Shown: positions 33,205 to 42,468 of the stretch, piece after piece
Position numbering within the stretch: position 1 is the stretch's first letter
How the letters are laid out: each line of letters starts with the position of its first letter
Assembly (NCBI GenBank): GCA_045589455.1
Contig: JAZNPC010000070.1
Location: 58,021 to 122,020, forward strand
Length of the DNA stretch: 64,000 nucleotides
Direction: 5' to 3'
Source: RGIG990 sp045589455
GTDB taxonomy: Bacteria > Verrucomicrobiota > Kiritimatiellia > RFP12 > UBA3636
Notes under the pieces: model-generated
Database searches by the model: none
What the model was told of the DNA's origin: nothing
The model's input: only the letters and a program-made list of their open reading frames with translations
Made by a program: the position numbers and the translations under genes

Positions 33205-34938
33205 ATGCTGAAGATATTTAAATTCTTAAAACCATATAAATTTATGCTACTTTTAGCACCTCTATTTATGATTTTAGAGGTATCAATGGATTTACTTCAG
33301 CCAGCACTAATGAGTAAAATTATTGATGAGGGAATAGCTAATGGCAATCCTCAGATTGTTGTTGCATATGGAGGCAAAATGCTTCTATTTGCATTTCTAG
33401 GTTTAGTTGGTGGTATAGGTTGTACCTACTTTTCTGCTCGTGTGGGTCTTAATTTTGCTATTGATTTAAGATTGGCGTTGTTCGATAAAATTCAAAGCTT
33501 TTCCACAACAGAAACTGATCATTTTACTGCTGGATCACTCGTTACACGTATAGTGAATGACGTTCGCGTAATGCAGCATATAGTTATTATGATTACTCGT
33601 ATGCTAATACGCTCCCCTCTTATGCTTATTGGAAGTATTATATTAGTTTTTGTTACAGATCCCAAAATGTCTGTACCTATTCTTCTTGCGGCACCAATAT
33701 TAGCATGGTTAGTCGTTTCACGAATTAAACGTATGCGTCCTAAATTTAAGGAAATGCAAGAGTGTATAGACACAGTTAACTCTACCCTACAAGAAGACTT
33801 AACTGGTATACGTGTAATTAAAACCTTTATTGCAGAAGAGAAAGAGCATAAAAAATTTGAAAAAGCAAATAATGAGCTTGCTGATGTGGGTATTGAAACC
33901 GGGCGCATTATGATCACCCTTGGACCATTGCTAGCAGTTGTTCAACAAATTGCCATATTTATTATTATTCTAATAGCTGTAAGAGATGCAAGCTTAGAAG
34001 TTTTAAAAATAGGTGAAATAGTTGCTGTAATTAACTATGCAACCCAAGTAATGGGTTCTTTAGTGATGGTTAGCTTCCATTTGATGCATTTCTCTCGTGC
34101 TCAAGTATCTGCAGAGCGCATTAACGAGGTACTTGAACAACCTATTAAACTTCAAGAAGGCAATATTGATTCACCACCATTAACAGGTGATATTCGCTTT
34201 GATAAGGTTTCCTTTACATATCCGAACGCATCTGGCCTACCTGCGCTTATTAATGCCGATATAGAGCTAAAGGCTGGTGGACACTATGCTATAGTTGGTT
34301 CAACTGGCTCCGGCAAAACAACAATTGTTAATTTGATTCCACGCTTTTACGACGCTTCAGAGGGCTCTATTTATATCGACAATCGAGATGTAAAATCATA
34401 TACTTTTAATGCACTACGTGATTCTATTGCATATGTCATGCAAGATATTACGCTTTTCGCAGGAAGTATTGCTGAAAATATTCGTTGGGGAAAGCCTGAT
34501 GCAACAGATGCAGAAGTAAAACATGCTGCAGAATTAGCAGAGGCTGATGGTTTTATTTCTGCTCTTGAAAATGGCTATAATTCTGAACTAGCACAAGGTG
34601 GCGTTACTCTTTCTGGTGGTCAGCGTCAAAGAGTGGCTATAGCTCGAGCACTTATAAAAAGAGCTCCTATTTTAATTATGGACGATAGTCTTTCTGCTTT
34701 AGACACTGCCACAACAAGAAAAATTCTTAATAATTTAAAAAAAGAAATTAAAAACACAACATTTATTACCGTTGCTCAAAGAATTTCTGCTGTTTTAGAT
34801 GCTGATCAGATTATAGTCATGGATAATGGCAAAATCTCTGATGTTGGTACACATAAAGAATTGCTAGAGAATTCAATTATTTATAGAGAAATATTTGAAT
34901 CCCAACAAGAGAAGGACGAGGTTACAAATGAGAAATAA
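33205..34938 (+). CDS. Heterodimeric ABC exporter subunit 1 (degenerate ATP site)
   Basis: 577 residues, an exporter half with six membrane helices (about 10-300) and one ATPase domain (Walker A GSTGSGKTT from 365, signature LSGGQRQR, H-loop replaced). After Walker B the sequence is MDDSLSALD: the catalytic Glu is replaced by Asp. The H-loop reads TVAQRIS, with Gln for His. Both changes mark the non-catalytic site of TM287/288- or YheI/YheH-type heterodimers. Substrate (drug or lipid) is unknown. It overlaps the next gene by 11 bases, which carries the matching canonical site. Confidence 0.9.
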   Translation: MLKIFKFLKPYKFMLLLAPLFMILEVSMDLLQPALMSKIIDEGIANGNPQIVVAYGGKMLLFAFLGLVGGIGCTYFSARVGLNFAIDLRLALFDKIQSFSTTETDHFTAGSLVTRIVNDVRVMQHIVIMITRMLIRSPLMLIGSIILVFVTDPKMSVPILLAAPILAWLVVSRIKRMRPKFKEMQECIDTVNSTLQEDLTGIRVIKTFIAEEKEHKKFEKANNELADVGIETGRIMITLGPLLAVVQQIAIFIIILIAVRDASLEVLKIGEIVAVINYATQVMGSLVMVSFHLMHFSRAQVSAERINEVLEQPIKLQEGNIDSPPLTGDIRFDKVSFTYPNASGLPALINADIELKAGGHYAIVGSTGSGKTTIVNLIPRFYDASEGSIYIDNRDVKSYTFNALRDSIAYVMQDITLFAGSIAENIRWGKPDATDAEVKHAAELAEADGFISALENGYNSELAQGGVTLSGGQRQRVAIARALIKRAPILIMDDSLSALDTATTRKILNNLKKEIKNTTFITVAQRISAVLDADQIIVMDNGKISDVGTHKELLENSIIYREIFESQQEKDEVTNEK

Positions 34939-36772
34939 TCGTCCTAAACAAAACAATGTACAGGGAGGCAACCATCAGCACCGAGGTGGACATCATGCCC
35001 AATTTGCAGAGGTTCAGCATGCTAACGCACCTCTAAAAACAGTCATGCGTCTACTCTCCTACCTAAGAAGCCAGCGTAAGACGGTTTTACTTCTTTTTAT
35101 TCCTGTTGCGATATCTGTTACCGCTTCACTAGTAGGTCCCAAAATACTAGGACAAATCATTGATACTATTCGTGCATCTGTTGGAAATCATAAACTAGCA
35201 GATACATATAGTAAGGTTGGAATACTTATCTTCTATTCTGCTAGTGCATTTTTTATTCAACAACTTTGTGCATTAATTCAAGGATATACAACAAACCTAC
35301 TTTCAAATCGTACCGTGAAAACCCTACGCACAGACCTATTTGGACATGTGCTAGATTTCCGTGTTGGTGAATTTACTGAAACAACTCATGGTGAATTTAT
35401 GAGCAGGCTCACCAATGATGTTGATATGGTTTCAAATACATTAGGTCAAGGCATTACACGTTTCTTTGAAACAATTTTGATGCTAATCCTTACCTTTTCA
35501 TATATGTTGTATTTGAGCCCTGCTCTAACCTTAGTAGCTTGTATTACATTGCCATTAACCTATGTTTTAGGACGCTTGATTGTTATAGCTTCTCGTAAAC
35601 TTTTCAGAGAACGTCAGAAATGTCTTGGCAAGATTAATGGCTATGTAGAGCAAATTTTTACAGGACAAAAAACTGTCGCCGCATTTTCTAGAGAAGCCAT
35701 ATGTAAATCTCAGTTCCGCGATATGGCAGAAGAATTAAGAACAATAAGTATTAAGGCAGAAGCATTGGGTGGTGTAATGGGACCAACCATGAATATGCTT
35801 AATAACCTTAACTTTATTCTTGTCGCCGCATTTGGAGGTTGGTTAGCAAGTAAACCCGATAGCGCAATCTCTGTTGGCTTAATAGTTACATTTACACTGT
35901 TTTCTCGCAATTTTGGGCGCCCAGTAAATATGCTTGCAAACCAATTTAATGAAATTCAATCCGCAATTGCTGGTGCAGAACGAGTATTTAAACTCCTTGA
36001 TACACCAAAGGAGCAACCACCAGCAGAGCCTTCTGCATTCAATCCAAAAAATATGCGTGGAGAATTAAAATTTAAAAATGTAAGTTTTGGATATACTCCA
36101 GATAAGCTTGTAATAAAAGATTTTAATGCTACGTTTGCTCCAGGTAAAAAGATTGCTCTCGTAGGTGAAACCGGATGTGGAAAAACTACTATTATTAGTT
36201 TAATTTCTCGCTTCTTCGAAATTAATGAAGGATCTATTGAACTTGATGGTATAGACATTAGAACAATTCCACATAAGCTTCTCCGTTCTCGTATGGCTGT
36301 TGTTCTCCAAGACACACACTTATTTAGCGGAACAATAAGAGAAAATATTGCTTTTGGAAGCGATAATGCAACAGATGAAGAGATTGTTTCAGCAGCAAAA
36401 CTAGCCTTCGCTGATTTCTTTATTGATAGACTTCCAAACAAATATGAAACACATATCAATCAATCAGATACTGCCCTATCTCAAGGTCAATGTCAGCTAC
36501 TTGCTATTGCTCGTGCTGCACTAGCAAATCCATCAATTTTGATATTAGATGAAGCAACCTCATATGTTGATACCCGTACAGAGAAGCACATACAAGAGGC
36601 TATGCTACGTCTAATGGAAAATCGCACATCAATAATTATTGCTCATAGACTTTCAACAATACGTAATGCTGATACAATTCTTGTATTAGATAATGGCAAG
36701 ATAATTGAACAAGGCACACATGCTGAGCTTATGGCCCTCAATGGACGTTATGCTGAAATGAATCGTGCTTAA
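34928..36772 (+). CDS. Heterodimeric ABC exporter subunit 2 (catalytic ATP site)
   Basis: 614 residues from ATG 34928, which has GGACGAGG upstream; an in-frame ATG at 34895 would lie inside the previous gene. A His-, Gln- and Asn-rich cytoplasmic tail (about 1-45) precedes the six-helix exporter domain. The ATPase domain has Walker A GETGCGKTT, a deviant signature LSQGQCQLLAIARA, Walker B ILDEATSYVD with the catalytic Glu, and the IAHRLSTI His switch. The LSQGQ signature together with a good Walker B is the expected complement to subunit 1. The His-rich tail could bind metal. Confidence 0.9.
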   Translation: MRNNRPKQNNVQGGNHQHRGGHHAQFAEVQHANAPLKTVMRLLSYLRSQRKTVLLLFIPVAISVTASLVGPKILGQIIDTIRASVGNHKLADTYSKVGILIFYSASAFFIQQLCALIQGYTTNLLSNRTVKTLRTDLFGHVLDFRVGEFTETTHGEFMSRLTNDVDMVSNTLGQGITRFFETILMLILTFSYMLYLSPALTLVACITLPLTYVLGRLIVIASRKLFRERQKCLGKINGYVEQIFTGQKTVAAFSREAICKSQFRDMAEELRTISIKAEALGGVMGPTMNMLNNLNFILVAAFGGWLASKPDSAISVGLIVTFTLFSRNFGRPVNMLANQFNEIQSAIAGAERVFKLLDTPKEQPPAEPSAFNPKNMRGELKFKNVSFGYTPDKLVIKDFNATFAPGKKIALVGETGCGKTTIISLISRFFEINEGSIELDGIDIRTIPHKLLRSRMAVVLQDTHLFSGTIRENIAFGSDNATDEEIVSAAKLAFADFFIDRLPNKYETHINQSDTALSQGQCQLLAIARAALANPSILILDEATSYVDTRTEKHIQEAMLRLMENRTSIIIAHRLSTIRNADTILVLDNGKIIEQGTHAELMALNGRYAEMNRA

Positions 36773-36787
36773 AAAATATTTTAGTGA

Positions 36788-36816
36788 TTGAATTTAGAAA
36801 CTAATTATTTTATAAT
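36788..36816 (+). promoter_or_regulatory. Promoter of the riboswitch-controlled antiporter
   Basis: TTGAAT (36788-36793) and perfect TATAAT (36811-36816), 17-base spacer. The start of transcription would be about 36823, just ahead of the aptamer. Confidence 0.75.
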
Positions 36817-36831
36817 TAGCGCTACTTAATC

Positions 36832-36927
36832 GAAAGGGAGTAGCTCGCTTATTTGTGAAGCGGTAATAAATCGTCAGGACGATTAAATAAAAATTAATCC
36901 GGTTTATTACACAATAGCAAGACTTTC
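36832..36927 (+). ncRNA. yybP-ykoY manganese riboswitch
   Basis: All landmarks of the yybP-ykoY aptamer are seen. P1 gaaag (36832-36836) pairs with ctttc (36923-36927). The conserved GGGAGTAGC loop follows. P2 is cgctt/aagcg (36846-36850 with 36858-36862). P3 is gtaataaa/tttattac (36863-36870 with 36903-36910), enclosing the conserved TCGTCA and the upper stem gattaa/ttaatc with CCGG. The 3' conserved TAGCAAGACTTTC closes the fold, and P1's 3' strand lies 20 bases from the Shine-Dalgarno. In known members Mn2+ binding turns on expression of the gene downstream, usually a metal exporter. It sits between a promoter and the antiporter, in the expected order. Confidence 0.92.
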
Positions 36928-36958
36928 ATTGTATAATTGCTCAATAATGGAGTCAACA

Positions 36959-37894
36959 ATGGATGTTGTACTTTTGATTATCGGTTTTGCTTTGCTAATT
37001 TATGGTGCAGAGCGTTTTGTTGAATATGCTGTAGGTTTTTCATACAGACTTAAAGTCCCAAGTATTTTGATTGGTCTTACGGTTGTGGCCTTTGGGACTT
37101 CGTTGCCAGAATTTTCTGTAAGCCTTATCTCCGCATTAGAAAATGCAAATGATATAGCAGTTGCTAATGTTGTTGGATCAAATATCTTTAATCTAGCTGC
37201 AATTTTAGGTATTTGTGGCATAATTTCACCAATAGTTATAAACAGCGATTGCACTAAACGAGACTTGCCAATTTCTCTTTTTGGTGCACTATTGCTGATT
37301 ATTTTTGGCGTGACCTGCAAAACACTAAATATCTATTCCGCTGGATTTCTTTTCCTATGCTTTTTAGCTGTTACAGCGCTACAAATTCGATGCTCTCTCC
37401 GTAATGCACAAAACACTCCTGAAGCATTTGATGATTCAAAACAGCCAAAGCATTCAATGCTTGTGCTTATATTGGGCATTATATTAAGCTTATGTGGCAT
37501 TGTCTTAGGTGGAAAATTTGTAGTAGATTCAGCTATTTCAATTGCTCAAAATCTAGGTATTGAAGAGCGAATAATTGGCCTTACAATTGCTTCAATTGGC
37601 ACTTCCCTTCCTGAGCTTGTAACTTCAGTAATTGCCACAATAAAGAAGCAAAATGATATTGCAGTTGGGAATGTTATTGGGTCAAACATTTTCAATATTT
37701 TCTTTATTTTGGGCGTAACTGGAATGATAAACCCAATAAGTCTGTCTAGTGGCAGCATACAAGATTCTATTTTCTTATGCATCTTAAGCGGGTTGTTCTT
37801 CATACCAGCATTACGCCAAAGGCTTGGACGAATTTGGGGTGCAATATTCCTAGTTTTATATATAGGCTACATTGTAACTAGTATTTGTGCATAA
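36959..37894 (+). CDS. Calcium/sodium antiporter family (YrbG/CaxA), probable metal exporter
   Basis: About 311 residues with ten or so membrane helices in two inverted halves. Each half carries the family's alpha-repeat: GTSLPEFSVSLISA with VVGSNIFNLAAILG, and GTSLPELVTSVIAT with VIGSNIFNIFFILGV. The usual YrbG start reads LLxxGxxLLxYGADR; here MDVVLLIIGFALLIYGAERFVE follows ATG 36959. GGAG six bases before this ATG decides the start over ATG 36947 and TTG 36929. The family exchanges Ca2+ for Na+. Because it follows a Mn2+ riboswitch, Mn2+ export is likely, an inference. A terminator follows. Confidence 0.9.
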   Translation: MDVVLLIIGFALLIYGAERFVEYAVGFSYRLKVPSILIGLTVVAFGTSLPEFSVSLISALENANDIAVANVVGSNIFNLAAILGICGIISPIVINSDCTKRDLPISLFGALLLIIFGVTCKTLNIYSAGFLFLCFLAVTALQIRCSLRNAQNTPEAFDDSKQPKHSMLVLILGIILSLCGIVLGGKFVVDSAISIAQNLGIEERIIGLTIASIGTSLPELVTSVIATIKKQNDIAVGNVIGSNIFNIFFILGVTGMINPISLSSGSIQDSIFLCILSGLFFIPALRQRLGRIWGAIFLVLYIGYIVTSICA

Positions 37895-37943
37895 GACTTA
37901 TTGCTTACCATTAGTCTAAAGAAAATTCCACAAAATATAATTT

Positions 37944-37981
37944 AAATGCAACACCTCTCTAAAAAGGGTGTTGCATTTACT
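37944..37981 (+). terminator. Terminator after the antiporter
   Basis: Perfect 12-bp stem aaatgcaacacc/ggtgttgcattt (37944-37955 with 37967-37978); the following acttt is a modest tract. Confidence 0.65.
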
Positions 37982-38017
37982 TTGTCTTTCTACCAAATTT
38001 AATTAATTAATTAACTA

Positions 38018-38047
38018 TTGAACTTAACTGATATTTGATGTTAGAAT
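38018..38047 (+). promoter_or_regulatory. Promoter upstream of the mutarotase operon
   Basis: TTGAAC (38018-38023) and TAGAAT (38042-38047), 18-base spacer, about 30 bases before the start codon. Confidence 0.5.
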
Positions 38048-38078
38048 ACCAGAAACAAATTTAATAAGGATTTTATCT

Positions 38079-38963
38079 ATGAATTCAAATGTACAAATAA
38101 CAACTGGGAACGGTAATTTACCTGTAGTTTTAATTGAAAATAATGCAGCAACAGCTACAATATATCTTCATGGTGCACATGTAGCATCATATATACCAAA
38201 AGCATCTGGCAAGGATTTGCTATGGATGAGCTCAGATTCTCTTTTCGAAATTAACAAGCCAATCCGCGGTGGTATCCCTATTTGCTGGCCATGGTTCGGT
38301 AAACCAAATCCAGTAGAAAATCCTGGTGCAGCACTTCAGCATGGCTTTGCCCGTAGCTTTGATTGGTCCGTCAAGGGGGTAAACTACATTGATGAAGACA
38401 CAACCTCTGTTACATTAGTGCTTTACTCAACAGTTGATTCTATGAAGCTTTATCCTTATTGCTTTAGAGCAGAGCTAGAGGTTATTGTTGGCAAAACACT
38501 TAAATTAAATCTCACCACCTTCAATACTGGCTTAGCACCTATGCGTATCACTCAAGCAATGCATACATACTTTGCTGTTGGTGACATTGCTCAAACAGAG
38601 GTCACTGGCTTTGACAGTGTTGCCTATATTGATACAGTACCTGGCGCAGCAGAAGTAAATTGCACACAAAGTGGCAATATTGCATTTAATTGCGAGGTTG
38701 ATAGAATCTATGAGAATTTCTCAGGCACAGCTGTAATTGAAGACAGGGCAAATGCTAGAAAAATCATTGTAAAGAAATCAAACAGCAACACTTCTGTTGT
38801 ATGGAACCCATGGATAAACAAGGCTGCAGCTATGGCAGATTACAACAATGATGGCTATTTATCAATGGTTTGCGTTGAAACCTGCAATATAACAAAAGAT
38901 GCACAGTTTATTGCTCCAGGAGAAAACTGGACGCTATCTACTGAGATTTGCGAGGAAGCATAA
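38079..38963 (+). CDS. yeaD: D-hexose-6-phosphate mutarotase (YeaD-like)
   Basis: 294 residues of the aldose-1-epimerase superfamily. Landmarks: LHGAHVASYIPK, the LLWMSSDS segment, PIRGGIPICWPWFGKP, LQHGFARSFDW with the catalytic His, TQAMHTYFAVGD, and VVWNPWINKA. Members interconvert alpha and beta hexose 6-phosphates, mainly glucose-6-phosphate. AAGGA precedes the ATG. It is the first of a probable three-gene operon with a DUF1015 protein and an M24 peptidase; the relation between them is unclear. Confidence 0.9.
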   Translation: MNSNVQITTGNGNLPVVLIENNAATATIYLHGAHVASYIPKASGKDLLWMSSDSLFEINKPIRGGIPICWPWFGKPNPVENPGAALQHGFARSFDWSVKGVNYIDEDTTSVTLVLYSTVDSMKLYPYCFRAELEVIVGKTLKLNLTTFNTGLAPMRITQAMHTYFAVGDIAQTEVTGFDSVAYIDTVPGAAEVNCTQSGNIAFNCEVDRIYENFSGTAVIEDRANARKIIVKKSNSNTSVVWNPWINKAAAMADYNNDGYLSMVCVETCNITKDAQFIAPGENWTLSTEICEEA

Positions 38964-38989
38964 ATCATTTGTCTAGGAGAATATAAACC

Positions 38990-40240
38990 ATGAAAATATC
39001 TGCATTCCCTGCAATACGCCCTACAGAAGGTAACGAGACAGCAATTGCATCTCTTCCATATGATGTAATGAATACGGAAGAAGCATTTGCAATGGCAGAA
39101 GGTAAGCCACATTCATTCCTTCATGTTGTTCGCTCTGAGATTGACTTTCCAAAAGGAACAGAACCACATACAGCCCCTATTTATGCTAAAGCGGCAGAAA
39201 ATCTTGCTGGCCTAATCAAAGACAATCTAATGAAGCAAGAATCTGAGGCAAAGCTTTACATATATCGCCAGCAAATGGGTGAGCATAAACAAACATCTGT
39301 AGTGGCATGCTGTGATATTGATGACTATGCAAATAATGTCATCTTGCGCCACGAAAAAACACGTAAGGATAAAGAAGAGGACCGTTTAACACATATTCTT
39401 ACAACCAATGCAAATACAGGACAAGTCTTTCTAACATATCGTGACATTGCTGCAATTGATGCACTAGTTGCCGAGGAATGTGCTAAGGCACCAATTTATG
39501 ACTTTGTTGCAGAGGATGGAATTGGACACACTGTTTGGATTGTTGAAAAAACAAATGAATTGATTGCTGCCTTTGAGGCAGTTCCAAAGGCTTACATTGC
39601 TGATGGTCATCATCGTTCTGCAGCATCCTTCCGTGCAGGCATGGAGAAGCGTAAGGCCGCTGGTGATTGTTATGATGCTGATGCCGAGTTTAATCGCTTT
39701 ATGGCATGTCTATTCCCTGCTTCACAGCTAAAGCTTCTTCCATACAATCGTTGTGTTAAGGATTTAAATGGGCTTTCTGCTGAAGCATTCCTGGCAAAGG
39801 TAAGCGAGAATTTCAAGGTAGAAAAGGTAGCTACACCTGATTTAGAAGGTTCATGCACATGTGCTATGTACCTAGAAAAGCAGTGGTATAAGCTAGAATG
39901 GAAACTTGATAATATTGATCCAACTGACCCAGTAGCTCAGCTTGACGTAAGCCGCCTACAGGAGGATTTGCTTGCACCAATTCTAGGCATTGGTGATCCA
40001 CGTACAGATGAACGCATTTTCTTTGTTGGTGGAATTCGTGGAAATGGAGAGCTAGTAAAGAATGTTGATTCTGGAGAAGCTGCTGTAGCATTTGCTATGT
40101 ATCCTACAACCATTGAACAAATGATGGCGATTGCTGATGCTGGTCAGACAATGCCACCAAAGAGCACTTGGTTTGAGCCAAAGCTACGTAGTGGCTTACT
40201 AGTTCATGAGCTAGGAGAAACAACTCATTGTAATGTCTAA
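38990..40240 (+). CDS. DUF1015 family protein
   Basis: 416 residues, the full length for DUF1015 proteins, which are widespread but lack a proven function. Typical segments are FPAIRPT near the N-terminus, LPYDVM, HFLHVVRSE-like (SFLHVVRSEIDFP), LYIYRQ, HEKTRKDKEEDR and YIADGHHRSAAS in the middle. Some members were proposed to act near serine metabolism or as HipA-like kinases, but I do not rely on that. Soluble, no signal peptide. GGAG lies ahead of the ATG. It is 26 bases after yeaD. Confidence 0.88.
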   Translation: MKISAFPAIRPTEGNETAIASLPYDVMNTEEAFAMAEGKPHSFLHVVRSEIDFPKGTEPHTAPIYAKAAENLAGLIKDNLMKQESEAKLYIYRQQMGEHKQTSVVACCDIDDYANNVILRHEKTRKDKEEDRLTHILTTNANTGQVFLTYRDIAAIDALVAEECAKAPIYDFVAEDGIGHTVWIVEKTNELIAAFEAVPKAYIADGHHRSAASFRAGMEKRKAAGDCYDADAEFNRFMACLFPASQLKLLPYNRCVKDLNGLSAEAFLAKVSENFKVEKVATPDLEGSCTCAMYLEKQWYKLEWKLDNIDPTDPVAQLDVSRLQEDLLAPILGIGDPRTDERIFFVGGIRGNGELVKNVDSGEAAVAFAMYPTTIEQMMAIADAGQTMPPKSTWFEPKLRSGLLVHELGETTHCNV

Positions 40241-40280
40241 TATTTGAATTATACATTAATTGTAGCAATATATTTCTCTT

Positions 40281-41357
40281 ATGTTTATACTCTATGGAAA
40301 TGAAAAAACCGAGCCATCAATTCGGTACCTAACTGGTTTTACAGCGCCTGACGATGTCGCAGTAATTGTAGATGGTAATCGTACCACACTTATTGTTAAT
40401 GAGCTTGAGTATGGGCGTGCAATATCGCAATCTCACGATTGTGAAGTGCACTGCCCTACATCCTTACTTGGTAAACGTGGTTATATTTGTGATTGCATAG
40501 GAGAATATGCAGCACGCAACAAGCATAAGGAAGCATTTTGTGCTCATTCGTTTCCATATGGTCTAGTAATCGAGCTAGAAGAAAATTACGATTTAACCAT
40601 ATTTGTCTCTAATACATCATGGCTAGAAAAGCGCCGAATGGTGAAAACCGATGAAGAAATAGCAAAGATTGCTAGCGTTCAAAAGGTAACTCGTAAGGCA
40701 ATGGAGGCTGCTGGCGAACTAATTGCTTCTGCTACTCCCAATGATGCCGGAGTGCTAGTCCTAAGCGATGGAACAATTCTTACCTCTGAGCTTGTTAAGC
40801 ACAAGATTCGCATGGTTTGCATTGAAAACGATTGTATCGATGAGAGCACAATTGTTGCAGGTGGTATTCAGGGTGTTAATCCACACGAAGAAGGCCATGG
40901 ACCGCTTCATGCGAATGAGTGGATTGTTATAGATATATTTCCGCGCAGTCTAACTAATGGCTATTGGGGAGATATGACTCGCACATTTATGAATGGCACG
41001 CCAACTGAGGCTCAACAGCGTCAATATGATATTGTTCAAAAAGCGCATGATGAGGCAATTGAGAAAGTCCGCGATGGAGTAAATGCATCCGATATTCATA
41101 ATGGAGTTAATGCACTATTTGAAGAAAACAACTTTTATACAACCTATGGAGAGGACCATGCAGAAGGCTTTTTCCATAGCACGGGCCATGGCGTAGGCTT
41201 AGAAATTCATGAAGCACCTCGCGTCTCTAAGAACAATGAGGTGCTATCAACCAATATGGTTGTAACAATTGAGCCAGGCTTGTACTACACTGCCACCGGT
41301 GGCGTACGCATCGAGGATCTGATTGTTGTCACAAAAAATGGTGCAAGGATTCTATAA
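40281..41357 (+). CDS. M24-family metallopeptidase (Xaa-Pro aminopeptidase-like)
   Basis: 358 residues. A creatinase-type N-terminal domain precedes the pita-bread fold. All five metal ligands are recognisable: Asp in VIDIFPR, Asp in GDMTRTF, His in HSTGHGVGLEIHE, Glu in VTIEPGLYY and Glu in GGVRIEDLIVV. It is expected to remove the N-terminal residue before proline, in the cytoplasm (no signal peptide). It follows the DUF1015 gene by 40 bases and is followed by a bidirectional terminator facing lgt. Confidence 0.9.
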   Translation: MFILYGNEKTEPSIRYLTGFTAPDDVAVIVDGNRTTLIVNELEYGRAISQSHDCEVHCPTSLLGKRGYICDCIGEYAARNKHKEAFCAHSFPYGLVIELEENYDLTIFVSNTSWLEKRRMVKTDEEIAKIASVQKVTRKAMEAAGELIASATPNDAGVLVLSDGTILTSELVKHKIRMVCIENDCIDESTIVAGGIQGVNPHEEGHGPLHANEWIVIDIFPRSLTNGYWGDMTRTFMNGTPTEAQQRQYDIVQKAHDEAIEKVRDGVNASDIHNGVNALFEENNFYTTYGEDHAEGFFHSTGHGVGLEIHEAPRVSKNNEVLSTNMVVTIEPGLYYTATGGVRIEDLIVVTKNGARIL

Positions 41358-41370
41358 AAATTATAACAAT

Positions 41371-41410
41371 AAAAAAACAGCGTAATGGATATTTCCGTTG
41401 CGCTGTTTTT
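41371..41410. terminator. Bidirectional terminator between M24 peptidase and lgt
   Basis: Stem aacagcgtaatgga/tccgttgcgctgtt with G-T pairs, flanked by an A run on the left and a T run on the right, so it can serve both converging genes. Confidence 0.82.
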
Positions 41411-41432
41411 AATTATCAGTGTTATTGCGATT

Positions 41433-42245
41433 TTATTCTTTTACTCTTTTATTACGCATTAAGGAATAAATAATCATTCCAATTCCAAAAATCATAATTC
41501 CAATGCTTATTGCTTGTGAAATTGAAAATATTCCTACTTGCATTCGTTCGTCAGAACGTAATGTTTCTGTAAAAAATCGTACTGCAGAATACATAATTGC
41601 ATAAAGTCCCATTTGCATACCAGGAATTCTATTTTTTCTGCGGTATAAAATTACTAAAACTATGCAAATAGCTAAATTAAATGCTGCTTCTATAAGCTGC
41701 GACGGCAATACAGGTAATGATACGTTATCTGTCGCTTTGATTAAATTATCATAATATTGATCGGACCATACTCGTGATTTTTTAGGGTAGCAAACTCCAA
41801 TAGCACAATCAGTTATTCTTCCATAGCAACAGCCATTAAAAAAGCATCCTACTCTTCCCCATGCATGACCTAATGGTAGCACAGTAACAGTTAAATCAAG
41901 GATGTCGATTATTGATCGCTTAGCCACAAGTAGATAGATAGTTCCACCTAGCCATCCACCAAGCAGACCGCCATAAAACATGATACCACCTTGAGCAATC
42001 TTGAATACATTAATTGGGTCTTGTTTAAATTCTGATGTCCAATGCTCACAAACATAAGCAAATCTAGCACCTATAAATGCTGATAGCATTAAAACAAGGA
42101 CGAAATTTGATAAAAAATCAGATGTATAGCCGTGTTTCTTACCCAACCACACCATAAGAGTGAAGGCGGAGAGGATTCCTAAAGCCAAACAAAATCCAAA
42201 TGAATGGATTGTTATGGGTCCCAATTCAAGTAAAATTTTATGCAT
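41433..42245 (-). CDS. lgt: Prolipoprotein diacylglyceryl transferase
   Basis: 270 residues, the only clear - strand gene in the interior. Seven or so membrane helices are predicted. The Lgt signature is present: HAWGRVGCFFNGCCYGR (Arg and the NGCCYGR loop), with ARFAYVCEHW and GGIMFYGGLLGGWLGG before it, and the late ARSAVRFFTETLR-like YSAVRFFTETLRSDER. It attaches diacylglycerol to the lipobox Cys of preprolipoproteins, such as the two lipoproteins in this window. On the - strand AAAAGGA lies five bases ahead of the ATG at 42245, so the TTG six codons earlier is not used. Confidence 0.93.
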   Translation of the reverse strand: MHKILLELGPITIHSFGFCLALGILSAFTLMVWLGKKHGYTSDFLSNFVLVLMLSAFIGARFAYVCEHWTSEFKQDPINVFKIAQGGIMFYGGLLGGWLGGTIYLLVAKRSIIDILDLTVTVLPLGHAWGRVGCFFNGCCYGRITDCAIGVCYPKKSRVWSDQYYDNLIKATDNVSLPVLPSQLIEAAFNLAICIVLVILYRRKNRIPGMQMGLYAIMYSAVRFFTETLRSDERMQVGIFSISQAISIGIMIFGIGMIIYSLMRNKRVKE

Positions 42246-42468
42246 TTGTATCCTTTTACACAAAAGTAAATATATAAAAAAATTCCTATAACGGCTTATA
42301 ATAATTAACTATTTACTAGTTTTTGTCAAGAAAATGTAGTAAAATAAATGAACATAAATGAATAGTTGCCACAATTTATTGTTAATTGAAGGCGTTGTAA
42401 TTTAAATATGTTATATCTCTTTTACTCTAGAACAGAATTGTTTCGTTTTATAAGGAAGGTTTTATAAG

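Noticed and set aside
35956..36459. - strand ORF (167 residues) inside the second ABC exporter gene
   Set aside because: Shadow of the ATPase domain; no start context or family match.
36929..36958. TTG 36929 or ATG 36947 as antiporter start
   Set aside because: Both lie close to the riboswitch and lack a ribosome-binding site; GGAG fits ATG 36959.
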